A stretch of 64,000 bases of DNA from the NCBI RefSeq assembly GCF_000144605.1, contig NC_014375.1:2604001-2668000 (forward strand). The letters run 5' to 3'. Below are positions 1 through 7,974 of this stretch, piece by piece. The notes beneath the pieces are model-generated. The model ran no database searches and was not told the origin of the DNA. It was given only the letters and a program-made list of their open reading frames with translations. Position 1 is the first letter of the stretch, and every line of letters begins with the position of its first letter. The DNA is from Brevundimonas subvibrioides ATCC 15264. Its GTDB lineage: Bacteria; Pseudomonadota; Alphaproteobacteria; Caulobacterales; Caulobacteraceae. The translations under genes were made by a program, and so were the position numbers.

Positions 1-267
1 GGCCGGATCGAACGCTCGCAGGTCGTCCTGAACACGGCGATCAAGACCCTGGGTGTCCACGAAGTGCTGGTTCGCCTGCACGCCGAGGTCACCGCCACGG
101 TCAAGATCAACATCGCCCGTTCGGCCGATGAAGCCGAGCGTCAGGCGAAGGGTGAGGACGTCATCAAGTCGGCCTACGACGAAGACCGCAATGCCGCCGC
201 CGAACAGGCACGCGACATGGTCGAAGGCGGGGCCGGCCAGCAGGACGGTCTCGGCTCCGAGGCCTGA
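1..267 (+). CDS. rplI: 50S ribosomal protein L9, C-terminal part
   Basis: The reading frame is open from the first base, so the start lies outside the window; 88 codons remain before TGA. The visible part runs from the connecting helix through the C-terminal domain, with [10 protein letters not shown] and [19 protein letters not shown] typical of bacterial L9. It is followed by an acidic, Gln/Gly-rich tail of the kind seen in alphaproteobacterial L9. L9 binds 23S rRNA near the L1 stalk. In many alphaproteobacteria rplI sits directly before dnaB; here two unrelated genes lie between them. Confidence 0.93.
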   Translation, partial: GRIERSQVVLNTAIKTLGVHEVLVRLHAEVTATVKINIARSADEAERQAKGEDVIKSAYDEDRNAAAEQARDMVEGGAGQQDGLGSEA

Positions 268-578
268 TCGCCGACCCTATTTCCGTTCGTCGAACGGATT
301 AGAAATACTGAAGGGCGCGCCGCAAAGGCGCGCCCTTCTTCGTTTTCGGGCTGCGTCCGTTTCATGTCAAAAATACAACGACGCCCGATTTACGACATGA
401 TTGCATCTTGATCGGCCACAATTACACGCCCAACTGGTGAGCACAGAAGTCAGGTCGCTACGCATTACAGTGTTCTTGCGAGCGACAATTCACCTGACCG
501 AACGCGGTTCTTGCGAAAGCAGGAAGTCTACATAACGTCGGTATCCGCTGCTCCTTTATCCAGTCGTCAGGGCCCATC
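268..578 (+). promoter_or_regulatory. Intergenic region with leader of TonB receptor
   Basis: This 311-base gap holds the rplI terminator and then an AT-richer stretch (about 360-430) that is the likely promoter area of the TonB-dependent receptor. The 10-base direct repeat GTTCTTGCGA occurs at 472-481 and 507-516, and an inverted GTCAGGT/ACCTGAC pair lies at 449-455 and 492-498. No known riboswitch was recognised. Confidence 0.35.
311..345 (+). terminator. Rho-independent terminator after rplI
   Basis: A perfect 11-bp stem (AAGGGCGCGCC, 311-321, pairing with 327-337) closes on a GCAAA loop and is followed by a T-rich stretch. It lies 44 bases after the rplI stop and should end the ribosomal-protein transcript. 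Confidence 0.85.
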
Positions 579-3038
579 ATGCATATCCGGATTACTCGCT
601 CTCTGCTCCTCGGCTTCGCCTCGGCGGCGACCCTGCTGGCCTGCCCGCTGGCGGCGTCCGCCCAGTCCGCGCCCCCCCAGGATGACGCGAGCGAGGTCGA
701 CGAGATCGTGGTGACCGGCACGCGTGCCGTGGGCCGGTCGCGGCTCGACACCATTGCGCCCGTCGATGTCGTCTCGGGCGAAAGCCTGACGCGCCAGGGC
801 GCCGGCACAGAACTGGCCGCCGCCCTGTCGGCCCTGGCCCCGTCCATCAGCTTCCCGCGTCCGGCCATCACCGACGGATCCGACCACGTCCGCCCCGCGA
901 CCCTGCGAGGCCTCGCCCCGGACCAGACGCTGGTACTGATCAACGGCCAGCGCGGCCACATCGGCGCCCTGGTCAACGTCAACGGCAACATCGGTCGTGG
1001 CTCGACGGCGTTCGACCTGAATACGATCCCGACCGTGACCCTGGGGTCGGTGGAAGTGCTGCGCGACGGGGCCTCGGCCCAGTACGGCGCCGACGCCATT
1101 GCCGGCGTCATCAACCTGCGTCTGCGCGAAGCCAACTCCGGCGGCGCGGTGACGGCCAACTACGGCATCTACGACACCGATTTCCGCACCGCGCGCGGCA
1201 ACCGGAATGAAACCGACGGCGAACAGTCGTCGCTGTCCGGCTGGATCGGCCTGCCCCTGCTGGGTGACGGCTTCCTGACGCTGTCGGGCGAGATCCAGAA
1301 GCGCGACCCGACGAACCGCTCCGACTATGCCGCGCCGGGCTCGGTCGCCAACGGGTCGTCCACCACCGTGATCGGCCGCTTCGGCGACCCGGAAACCGAA
1401 GCGCAGACGGGGTACTTCAACGCCGGCAAGCCTCTGGCGGGCGGCTGGGATGCCTACGCGTTCGGCGGCTATCAGCACCGCGACTCGAATGCCGCCGCGA
1501 CCGCGCGGGCCTTCAACAACGCCAACAACGTCACCGCCATCTATCCGACCGGCTTCCTGCCGATCATCGCCACCGCGATCGACGACTACAACATCTACGG
1601 CGGGGTTCGCGGCCCGGCCCTGGGTTTCGACTGGGACATCAACGTCGGCTACGGCCGCAACGAGCTTGACTACCGGGTCGAGAACAGCCTGAACGCGTCC
1701 TATGGCGCGGCCTCGCAGACCTCGTTCGACGCGGGCGGCCTGGGCTACGACCAGCTGACCGTCGGCGCCGACGCCGTGCGCCAGCTGGACGTGGGACTGT
1801 ATGAGCCGCTCAATCTGGCCGTCGGCGTCGAGTTCCGCCGGGAATCCTTCGACGTGAATGCCGGCGAGCCGACATCCTACAACCGCGGGCCGGTTCTTAC
1901 CGGCGGACTTGGATCGCAGGGCTTCCCCGGCTTCGCCCCGGCCAACGAAGTGGACGAGGACCGCAACAACTACGGCGTCTACGTCGATCTGGAAGGCAAG
2001 CTGACCGAGGCGCTCAGCTTCGGCGTGGCAGGACGCTACGAAGACTATTCTGACTTCGGCGATCAGTTCACCGGAAAGGTCTCGGGCCGCTACGACTTCT
2101 CGCCGGAGTTCGCCCTGCGCGGTGCCGTCTCGACCGGCTTCAAGGCCCCCGCCCTGCAGCAGCAGTTCTTCAGCTACATCGCCACCAACCTGGTGGCGAC
2201 GCAGGCCGGTGTCGTCCTCCAGCAGAATGCTTCGCTCCGGGTGGATGATCCCGTCGCCCTGCTGCTGGGCGCCAAGCCGCTGGAGCCGGAAACCTCGGTC
2301 AACTATTCGCTGGGCGGCGTGCTGCGCTGGGGCGGGCTGGAACTGACCGTCGACGCCTACCGGATCGATGTGTCCGACCGGATCATCTACTCCGAGACCC
2401 TCGGCGTGGCCCGTCCGAGCCAGCCGGCAGCCTCGACCGCGGCGATCGCGGCCCTGCTGGCCCCGCTCAACGTGCAAGGCGCGCGCTTCTTCCTCAACGG
2501 GGTCGATACGGAAACCCAGGGCATCGACGTGGTCGCGCGCTACCGCATCTCGGGCGAACGCGGTCGCCTGGACCTGACCCTGGCGGGCAACTTCAATCAG
2601 ACCGACGTCACCAAGACCCCGCCCGTGCCGGCAAACCTGGCCATCGCGCCTGCCGACGACTTCCTGTTCGACCGGTCCAGCCGGTTGTCCTTCGAGCAGG
2701 GCACGCCGGAACAGAAGATCGTCGCCAGCGCGGACTGGACCTACAACCGGCTCGGTTTGACCGGCAAGATCACCAGCTACGACAGCGTCTTCGTCGCCAA
2801 CAACAACGCCACCCTGGACTATGAGACTGGTGCGGCCGTGCTGATGGACCTCGAGGCCCGCTATGAGTTCCCGCTCGGCATCACCGGCGCGATCGGGGCG
2901 AACAATCTGCTGGACGAATACCCCGACTTTACCCCGACCACGCTCAACGGCGCGACCGGCTCGGTGGGCTTCCCCAGCTACTCGCCTTACGGCTTCAACG
3001 GCCGCTTCTTCTACAGCCGGCTGAGCTACGCCTTCTAG
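579..3038 (+). CDS. TonB-dependent outer-membrane receptor
   Basis: An 819-residue outer-membrane barrel for energised uptake of a ligand that cannot be told from sequence. It has a signal peptide (cleavage probably after Ala28), a TonB-box-like start of the mature protein (VDEIVVTGTR, residues 40-49), a plug domain to about residue 170 (VEVLRDGASAQYGADAIAGVIN is the classical plug end), and a barrel ending in the terminal Phe of BamA substrates (SRLSYAF). Length and layout suit the Caulobacterales family of receptors for sugars, peptides or vitamins. It is monocistronic, with a terminator just after it. No siderophore genes are adjacent, so iron is not favoured. Confidence 0.93.
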   Translation: MHIRITRSLLLGFASAATLLACPLAASAQSAPPQDDASEVDEIVVTGTRAVGRSRLDTIAPVDVVSGESLTRQGAGTELAAALSALAPSISFPRPAITDGSDHVRPATLRGLAPDQTLVLINGQRGHIGALVNVNGNIGRGSTAFDLNTIPTVTLGSVEVLRDGASAQYGADAIAGVINLRLREANSGGAVTANYGIYDTDFRTARGNRNETDGEQSSLSGWIGLPLLGDGFLTLSGEIQKRDPTNRSDYAAPGSVANGSSTTVIGRFGDPETEAQTGYFNAGKPLAGGWDAYAFGGYQHRDSNAAATARAFNNANNVTAIYPTGFLPIIATAIDDYNIYGGVRGPALGFDWDINVGYGRNELDYRVENSLNASYGAASQTSFDAGGLGYDQLTVGADAVRQLDVGLYEPLNLAVGVEFRRESFDVNAGEPTSYNRGPVLTGGLGSQGFPGFAPANEVDEDRNNYGVYVDLEGKLTEALSFGVAGRYEDYSDFGDQFTGKVSGRYDFSPEFALRGAVSTGFKAPALQQQFFSYIATNLVATQAGVVLQQNASLRVDDPVALLLGAKPLEPETSVNYSLGGVLRWGGLELTVDAYRIDVSDRIIYSETLGVARPSQPAASTAAIAALLAPLNVQGARFFLNGVDTETQGIDVVARYRISGERGRLDLTLAGNFNQTDVTKTPPVPANLAIAPADDFLFDRSSRLSFEQGTPEQKIVASADWTYNRLGLTGKITSYDSVFVANNNATLDYETGAAVLMDLEARYEFPLGITGAIGANNLLDEYPDFTPTTLNGATGSVGFPSYSPYGFNGRFFYSRLSYAF

Positions 3039-3063
3039 GCACAGACCCACACGACAGCAGACG

Positions 3064-3096
3064 ACGGCGCGGAGAGCGATCTCCGCGCCGTTTTCG
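3064..3096 (+). terminator. Rho-independent terminator after the TonB receptor
   Basis: A 12-bp stem (3064-3075 with 3080-3091; ACGGCGCGGAGA and its complement) with a GCGA loop is followed by TTTT at 3091-3094. It begins 26 bases after the receptor stop. Confidence 0.85.
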
Positions 3097-3160
3097 CATC
3101 CGCCGCCCTTGATCTGGTCACAAAGAACAGCTCAGCTTGGTGTCTGTCGGGGAATCCAGA

Positions 3161-3535
3161 ATGAAGATCAGACCTTGGGGCGTTGCGCTGGCGCTCGTCG
3201 TCACCCTGGCCGCCACGGCCGCCCAGGCCATGAGCGTGCGTGAGTTCCTGTCGACGGCGGCGGGCATTCCACGCAACCCCACCGCCCTGCTGCGCTCGGA
3301 TGCGCGCCGTCTTATCGGCGAGGTTCGGGCGGCGGGGGCGACACTCCGATCCGAACACGACGCCGCCGTCGCGGCCGGTCGACGCCCGGCCTACTGTTCG
3401 CCCGAGGGGCGGATCAGCATCAGCTCCAACGCCCTTCTGGCCCGTTTCAACGCCATTCCCGAAAGCCGCCGGGACATCAGCGTGACCCAGGCCATGCGCG
3501 AATGGATGGCCGAACGGTATCCCTGCCCCGCCTGA
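3161..3535 (+). CDS. Small secreted protein, Rap1a/Tai-immunity-like
   Basis: A 124-residue protein with a clear signal peptide (cleavage after Ala23, ATAAQA). ATG 3161 is preferred over an upstream TTG because GGGGAATCC precedes it and the signal peptide then starts normally. The C-terminal half (YCSPEGRISISSNALLARFN, then a short helix and a final ERYPCPA) resembles the fold signature of Rap1a/Tai-type periplasmic proteins: a first Cys followed by Pro, a middle helix and a terminal PC. Two cysteines could form one disulfide. The similarity is by eye; the true role is unknown and no toxin gene is adjacent. It stands alone between the receptor terminator and dnaB. Confidence 0.6.
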   Translation: MKIRPWGVALALVVTLAATAAQAMSVREFLSTAAGIPRNPTALLRSDARRLIGEVRAAGATLRSEHDAAVAAGRRPAYCSPEGRISISSNALLARFNAIPESRRDISVTQAMREWMAERYPCPA

Positions 3536-3658
3536 TCCGGCCCTCCAACTGATCCGTCTGGGGATTTTCGAGGAGTCCACAGACGGGCCAATTCGATCCC
3601 CCGCCACGGGTACGTCCGGGCCTGTCGCAGGGGCGTGAGAGGGGTATGCGTTAACCCG

Positions 3659-5146
3659 ATGAACGCCTTCACCCCCTTCGCCGATTCCGTCGCCATCCCG
3701 TCGCTGCCGCACAACCTTGAGGCCGAGCAGGCCCTGCTGGGCGCGCTGATGTTCGACAACGCCATCTTCGAGCGTCTGTCCGAACGGCTGCGCGGGTCGC
3801 ACTTCTACGAGCCCTTCCACCAGCGGCTCTACGACGCGATCGAGGACCATATCCGCCAGGGCATGCTGGCCGAGCCGACGATCCTGATGGAGCGGTTCAA
3901 GCAGGATCCGGCCTTCGCCGAATTCGGCGGCCTGCGCTATCTCGCCGACCTGATGGACCGGGCCCCGCCGGGTGCGAACGCGCCCGACTATGCCCGGGTC
4001 GTCTACGACCTGGCCCTGCGGCGCGACCTGATTCGCATCGGCGGCGAGATCATCAAAGAGGCCCCGGACCCCGAGACCCCCGCGATCGACCAGATCGAAC
4101 AGGCCGAGCTGACGCTGTATTCCCTGGCCGAGACCGGCGCGCCGTCGTCCGGCTTCGTCAGTTTCTCGACCGCCCTGGCCGGTGCCGTGCAGATGGCCGG
4201 AGAGGCGTATCAGCGGGACGGCAAACTGGCCGGCCTGGCCACCCACCTCGACGATCTCGACTCCAAGCTGGGCGGGATGCACCCGTCCGACCTGCTGATC
4301 CTCGCCGGCCGCCCGTCGATGGGCAAGACGGCGCTGGCGACCAACATCGCCTTCAACGTCGCTCGCAACTACCGCTGGGAGCCCACGCCGGACGGCCGCA
4401 AGACGGTGTCTGGCGGGGTCGTCGCCTTCTTCTCGCTGGAAATGAGCGCCGAGCAGCTGGCCATGCGCATCCTGGCCGACGCGTCCGGCGTGTCGTCCGA
4501 CCGTCTCCGGAAGGGAGAGATCGACGCTTCGGACTTCGGCAAGGTGCGCGACGCCGCCATCGAGATCGGCGAGAGCCCGCTCTACATCGACGCCACGGGC
4601 GGCCTGGCCATCTCCAAGCTGGCGGCCCGGGCGCGGCGGCTGAAGCGGATGGAACAGGGTCTGGACCTGATCATCGTCGACTACCTCCAGCTGATCACCG
4701 TCGGCGAGGGCAATGGCAACAAGAACCGGGTGCAGGAGGTGTCGGAGATCACCGGCGGCCTGAAGGCCCTGGCCAAGGAGCTGAACGTCCCCATCATCGC
4801 CCTGTCGCAGCTGTCGCGTCAGGTCGAGAACCGCGAGGACAAGCGGCCCCAGCTGTCCGACCTGCGCGAATCCGGCTCGATCGAGCAGGACGCCGACTGC
4901 GTGATGTTCGTGTATCGCGAAAGCTACTACCTGGGCCGCACCGAGCCCCGCGAGGGCACGGAAGAGCATCTGAAGTGGCAGGAGGACATGGACATCCTGC
5001 AACACCAGGCCGAGGTCGTGATCGGCAAGCAGCGCCACGGCCCGATCGGCATCGTCAAGCTCAGCTTCGACGCCGACACCACACGCTTCGGCAACCTGGC
5101 CCGGGACGGCCGCTACGGCTCGAGCTTCGCCGATATTCCGGAGTGA
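3659..5146 (+). CDS. dnaB: Replicative DNA helicase DnaB
   Basis: A 495-residue hexameric 5'-3' helicase that unwinds the replication fork. The N-terminal domain (about residues 15-115) binds DnaG primase. The RecA-like C-terminal domain carries Walker A GRPSMGKT near residue 217, Walker B LDLIIVDYLQLI, the motif LSQLSRQVENR with the arginine finger region, and DLRESGSIEQDAD. Length fits the family (about 470-500). ATG 3659 gives the usual N-terminus before IPSLPHNLEAEQALLG; the upstream in-frame start adds only eight unlikely residues. It is followed by a palindromic intergenic element that probably serves as its 3' end. Confidence 0.97.
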   Translation: MNAFTPFADSVAIPSLPHNLEAEQALLGALMFDNAIFERLSERLRGSHFYEPFHQRLYDAIEDHIRQGMLAEPTILMERFKQDPAFAEFGGLRYLADLMDRAPPGANAPDYARVVYDLALRRDLIRIGGEIIKEAPDPETPAIDQIEQAELTLYSLAETGAPSSGFVSFSTALAGAVQMAGEAYQRDGKLAGLATHLDDLDSKLGGMHPSDLLILAGRPSMGKTALATNIAFNVARNYRWEPTPDGRKTVSGGVVAFFSLEMSAEQLAMRILADASGVSSDRLRKGEIDASDFGKVRDAAIEIGESPLYIDATGGLAISKLAARARRLKRMEQGLDLIIVDYLQLITVGEGNGNKNRVQEVSEITGGLKALAKELNVPIIALSQLSRQVENREDKRPQLSDLRESGSIEQDADCVMFVYRESYYLGRTEPREGTEEHLKWQEDMDILQHQAEVVIGKQRHGPIGIVKLSFDADTTRFGNLARDGRYGSSFADIPE

Positions 5147-5150
5147 GTTT

Positions 5151-5317
5151 CCCTCTCCCGGCGGGAGAGGGCTTGAGCGCACGACGGCGCAGCCGGAGTT
5201 CTGGCGCGAAAGGGTGAGGGGTCAGTGCCAACGGGTGAGCTGCAGCCCCTTACGCTTTCGGCTGAAGGCGCATCGCTTCGCTCTGCGAGCCTCAAGCCCT
5301 CTCCCGCCGGGAGAGGG
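5151..5317. repeat. Long palindromic intergenic element with 27-bp inverted ends
   Basis: A perfect 27-bp inverted repeat bounds this element: 5151-5177 is the exact reverse complement of 5291-5317. Each end is itself a hairpin (CCCTCTCCC, 3-base loop, GGGAGAGGG). Inside, GCGAAAGGGTGAGGGGT is roughly mirrored by AGCCCCTTACGCTTTCGG, so the whole 167 bp can fold as one long stem. A related single hairpin lies at 28390-28412. It sits between the convergent dnaB and dksA-like genes and may terminate both. It looks like a dispersed genomic palindrome or a MITE-like sequence. Confidence 0.75.
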
Positions 5318-5328
5318 ATAGGCTCGTA

Positions 5329-5763
5329 TCAGTCGTCGCGGTGGACGCGCTCGCGGCGTTCGTGGCGTTCCTGGGCCTCGACGGACAGGGTCGCGGTCGG
5401 ACGGGCTTCCAGGCGGCCAAGGCCGATCGGCTCACCGGTGTCTTCGCAGTAGCCGTAGGATCCGTCCTCGATCCGGCGCAGGGCGTCCTCGATCTTGGAG
5501 ATCAGCTTGCGCTGCCGGTCCCGCGTCCGCAGTTCCAGCGCCCGGTCGGAGGCCGAAGAGGCGCGGTCCAGCAGATCGGGATGGTTCTCGGTCTCGGCCT
5601 TCAGATTGACGACCGTACCCTTGGATTCACGCAGGATGTCGTCTCGCCAGGCCAGCAGCTTGTGCTTGAAATAGGCGAGCTGCCGTTCGTTCATGAACGG
5701 CTCGTCGTCAGAGGGCCGGTAACCGGCCGGTTCGTCCGACGGAACAGAGGCCAATGCGGTCAT
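5329..5763 (-). CDS. dksA: DksA/TraR-family RNA polymerase-binding regulator
   Basis: A 144-residue DksA-type protein that enters the RNA polymerase secondary channel and, with ppGpp, tunes rRNA and biosynthetic promoters. Residues 24-50 and 68-100 form the coiled coil, with the tip motif DLLDRAS (D63, D66, A68) that matches the functional DxxDxA. The globular end has YGYCEDTGEPIGLGRLEARPTATL, where only one of the four zinc-binding cysteines (C106) survives. ATG 5763 is chosen because it gives the usual family N-terminus; ATG 5793 and a further upstream start are possible. Convergent with dnaB across the palindromic element. Confidence 0.88.
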   Translation of the reverse strand: MTALASVPSDEPAGYRPSDDEPFMNERQLAYFKHKLLAWRDDILRESKGTVVNLKAETENHPDLLDRASSASDRALELRTRDRQRKLISKIEDALRRIEDGSYGYCEDTGEPIGLGRLEARPTATLSVEAQERHERRERVHRDD

Positions 5764-5944
5764 CGCACTCACACTCGAAGCAGCGCCCCCCATGGCGCAA
5801 GACGGCCTATAGGCAGGGTTGGCGACTCGCGGCAACTACCATCGCGCGTCCGTGATCGCGGCCAAGCTCGCTTGTAACGGGCAGCGTGACATTTCTTCAT
5901 CACCCGGATCGCCGCGTCGGGGATTGAGCCGGATTTTCCGGGGC
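5764..5944. promoter_or_regulatory. Gap between fliX end and dksA start
   Basis: 181 noncoding bases that must hold the promoter of the dksA-like gene (read leftwards) and the 3' end of fliX. A short palindrome CAAGCTCGCTTG lies near 5864. No convincing promoter boxes or RNA gene were recognised. Confidence 0.25.
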
Positions 5945-6370
5945 TTATGCTGCAGTGCGGCGAACTTCGGCCTTGGCCAGCTCGACGGCCGCTCGCAGGT
6001 CGATCTGCTGCAGCAGTCCGCTCAGGGTTTCGTCGGGATCCTCGGGACGTTCCTCGCGCAAACCGCGGGCCATGCGTTCCAGCGCGCCCTCCCCGGCCTC
6101 GCCCGACAGCAGGGCCAGTTTCAGCTCGTCCAGCCGATCCAGAAGGCCCGCGCCGCGCCGGACCGCGCGCCGCCGCCGTTCGGTCGCCGTCTCGACGCCC
6201 TGCAGCGCCATCAGGGCGGAGACGTCGCTGACGCTCGAGGCCGACGACACGGCCTGGCTGGTCGCAGCGGAGGCCGCTCCGGCCCCCTGGGGCACGGAAA
6301 AGCCGCCGCTCGCGCGGACTGGACGTTGCCCGGCAGCGGGGCTGGTGCCCGATGGGCCGGTGACCTTCAT
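5945..6370 (-). CDS. fliX: Flagellar assembly regulator FliX
   Basis: A 141-residue protein of the Caulobacter FliX family, which couples completion of the early basal body to activity of the sigma-54 activator FlbD. The start MKVTGPSGT, a Gly/Ala/Ser-rich N-terminal third and the conserved C-terminal helical block (GVETATERRRRAVRRG, then LLDRLDELKLALLSGE and a final LRAAVELAKAEVRRTAA) match the family. The gene diverges from flgI, as described for Caulobacter. Start ATG 6370 gives the family N-terminus; the upstream in-frame start adds ten poorly matching residues. A GTTAAC motif sits about 55 bases upstream. Confidence 0.88.
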   Translation of the reverse strand: MKVTGPSGTSPAAGQRPVRASGGFSVPQGAGAASAATSQAVSSASSVSDVSALMALQGVETATERRRRAVRRGAGLLDRLDELKLALLSGEAGEGALERMARGLREERPEDPDETLSGLLQQIDLRAAVELAKAEVRRTAA

Positions 6371-6423
6371 GGCAGGGCGCTCCGTCGCATTCCCCACCAT
6401 CGCCAGACGACCGTCACCGTTTG

Positions 6424-6447
6424 GTTAACGAGGCGGCAGGATTTGCC
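6424..6447. promoter_or_regulatory. GTTAAC half-site and GGCA-N5-TGCC palindrome in the fliX-flgI divergent region
   Basis: GTTAAC at 6424-6429 looks like a CtrA half-site, suited to the class II fliX promoter. GGCAGGATTTGCC at 6435-6447 is a GGCA-N5-TGCC palindrome, the same form that occurs three times upstream of the flagellin at 41912-42745. It lies 54 bases before the GG of the flgI sigma-54-like promoter, a usual enhancer distance. An FlbD-type activator is the expected ligand. Confidence 0.5.
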
Positions 6448-6500
6448 GGGAGGCGTCCGTCGGCGTCGGGGCCTCCGTTGAAATGGCTGGGTTTTTCAAG

Positions 6501-6516
6501 CGGCACGATCTTCGCA
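6501..6516 (+). promoter_or_regulatory. Sigma-54-type promoter of flgI
   Basis: CGGCACGATCTTCGCA carries GG (6502-6503) and GC (6514-6515) exactly ten bases apart, close to the sigma-54 consensus TGGCACG-N4-TTGC. The predicted transcript would start near 6527, 27 bases before the flgI ATG. P-ring genes in Caulobacter are known sigma-54/FlbD class III genes. Confidence 0.6.
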
Positions 6517-6553
6517 TCGGCCGTGCCCAGTACGTCCGCCGAAAGACCGCCCG

Positions 6554-7660
6554 ATGCAGAAACTGCTGACCGCCCTCCTCGCTCCGCTCGCCCTGGCCTT
6601 CGCCGTGGCCGGGACGGCGTCGGCGCAGTCGCGGATCAAGGACATCGCCTCAATCGAGGGTGTGCGCACCAACCAGCTGGTCGGGTACGGCCTGGTGGTC
6701 GGCCTGGCCGGCACCGGCGACAGCCTGCGCAACTGTCCCTTCACCCGCCAGTCGCTGGAAGGCATGACCGAGCGCCTCGGCGTCAACATCCGCGGGTCGA
6801 ACGCCAACTCCAAGAACCTGGCCGCGATCATGGTCACCGCCGATCTGCCGCCCTTCGCCACGCCGGGTGCCCGGGTCGACGTCTCCGTCTCGAGCCTGTG
6901 CGACGCCAAGAGCCTGCTGGGCGGCACGCTTCTGGTCACCAGCCTGCAGGGCGCGGACGGCAACGTCTATGCGGTGGCACAGGGGTCGGTTCAGACCGGC
7001 TCGGTGTCCGGCTCCGGGTCGTCCGGGTCGTCGGTCACGCGCGGCGTACCGACCGCGGGCCGCATCGCCTCGGGTGCCACGGTCGAGCGCGAGACCGGCT
7101 TCAACCTCGACAGCCTGCAGGAAGTCCGCCTCACTCTCCGCAACCCTGACTTCACGACGGCCCAGCGCGTCGCCGCAGCCATCAACGCGACCTATCCCTC
7201 GACGGCGCTGGCCGAAAACGGATCGGTCATCACCCTGCGCGCGCCGGCCCAGCTGGGCATGGCGGCCTTCATCAGCCGGGTCGAGAACATGCCCGTCGCC
7301 GTCGACACTCCCGCCCGCGTCATCATCGACGAGGTCAACGGCGTGATCGTGATGGGCGAGAACGTCCGCATCTCCACCGTCGCGATCGCCCAGGGCAACC
7401 TGACCATCTCGGTCCAGGAAACCCCGCAGGTCAGCCAGCCCGCCCCCTTCAGCCAGGGCCAGACCACCGTCGTCCCGCAGTCCGATGTGACGGTTGAGGA
7501 GGAACTGGGCCGCGAGATCCGGCTGGTGAACGGGGCCACGTCCCTGTCCACCCTGGTCAACGGCCTGAACGCCCTTGGCGTCTCGCCCCGCGACATGATC
7601 TCCATCCTCCAGGCCATCAAGGCGGCCGGGGCCCTCCAGGCCGAGATCGAGGTGCTGTGA
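6554..7660 (+). CDS. flgI: Flagellar P-ring protein FlgI
   Basis: A 368-residue periplasmic protein that forms the P ring around the flagellar rod in the peptidoglycan layer. It has a Sec signal peptide (cleavage near residue 24, TASAQ) and the family's opening SRIKDIASIEGVRTNQLVGYGLVVGL plus the closing RDMISILQAIKAAGALQAEIEVL. Length matches FlgI (about 365-375). It heads a three-gene unit with overlapping stops and starts; TGATG joins it to the next gene, implying translational coupling. The upstream region carries a sigma-54-like promoter. Confidence 0.97.
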   Translation: MQKLLTALLAPLALAFAVAGTASAQSRIKDIASIEGVRTNQLVGYGLVVGLAGTGDSLRNCPFTRQSLEGMTERLGVNIRGSNANSKNLAAIMVTADLPPFATPGARVDVSVSSLCDAKSLLGGTLLVTSLQGADGNVYAVAQGSVQTGSVSGSGSSGSSVTRGVPTAGRIASGATVERETGFNLDSLQEVRLTLRNPDFTTAQRVAAAINATYPSTALAENGSVITLRAPAQLGMAAFISRVENMPVAVDTPARVIIDEVNGVIVMGENVRISTVAIAQGNLTISVQETPQVSQPAPFSQGQTTVVPQSDVTVEEELGREIRLVNGATSLSTLVNGLNALGVSPRDMISILQAIKAAGALQAEIEVL

Positions 7661-7974
7661 TGAGCGACCTGACCGTCTCCGCCGACCTGCTCGCCCCCGC
7701 CCCGGCAGCGCCGAACGCGGCCTCCGCCCGGATGCGCGAAACCGCCGAGAATTTCGAGGCGTCGTTCCTGGCCCAGATGCTGAAGCCCATGTTCGAAGGC
7801 CTGTCGACCGACGGTCCGTTCGGTGGCGGAGAGGCCGAGGGCACATGGCGCAGCTTCATGATCGACGCCATGGCCAAACAGACGGTCAAGGCCGGCGGCA
7901 TCGGCCTGGCCGATACGGTCGTGGCCGAGATGGTCCGCATGCAGGCTCAACAGTCCACGGAGGTCGCTCCATGA
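7660..7974 (+). CDS. Rod-binding FlgJ N-domain protein (CheL type)
   Basis: A 104-residue protein corresponding only to the rod-binding domain of FlgJ, without the muramidase domain. The core ARMRETAENFEASFLAQML, then the MIDAMAKQTVKAGGIGLAD segment, is diagnostic of the family; the Caulobacter homologue is called CheL. It should cap the growing rod in the periplasm and recruit a separate muramidase. ATG 7660 overlaps the flgI stop by one base; its own stop overlaps the next start (ATGA), so the three genes are translated as a unit. Confidence 0.88.
   Translation: MSDLTVSADLLAPAPAAPNAASARMRETAENFEASFLAQMLKPMFEGLSTDGPFGGGEAEGTWRSFMIDAMAKQTVKAGGIGLADTVVAEMVRMQAQQSTEVAP

Noticed and set aside
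567-3050. 827-codon open frame opposite the TonB receptor
   Set aside because: It mirrors the receptor almost exactly, has the Val/Gly/Asp/Arg composition of antisense frames in GC-rich genes, and shows no domain.
7845-7970. Upstream extension of the FlbY-like frame
   Set aside because: It overlaps the FlgJ-like gene out of frame and has low-complexity His/Arg/Gly composition; ATG 7971 in an ATGA overlap is the natural start.
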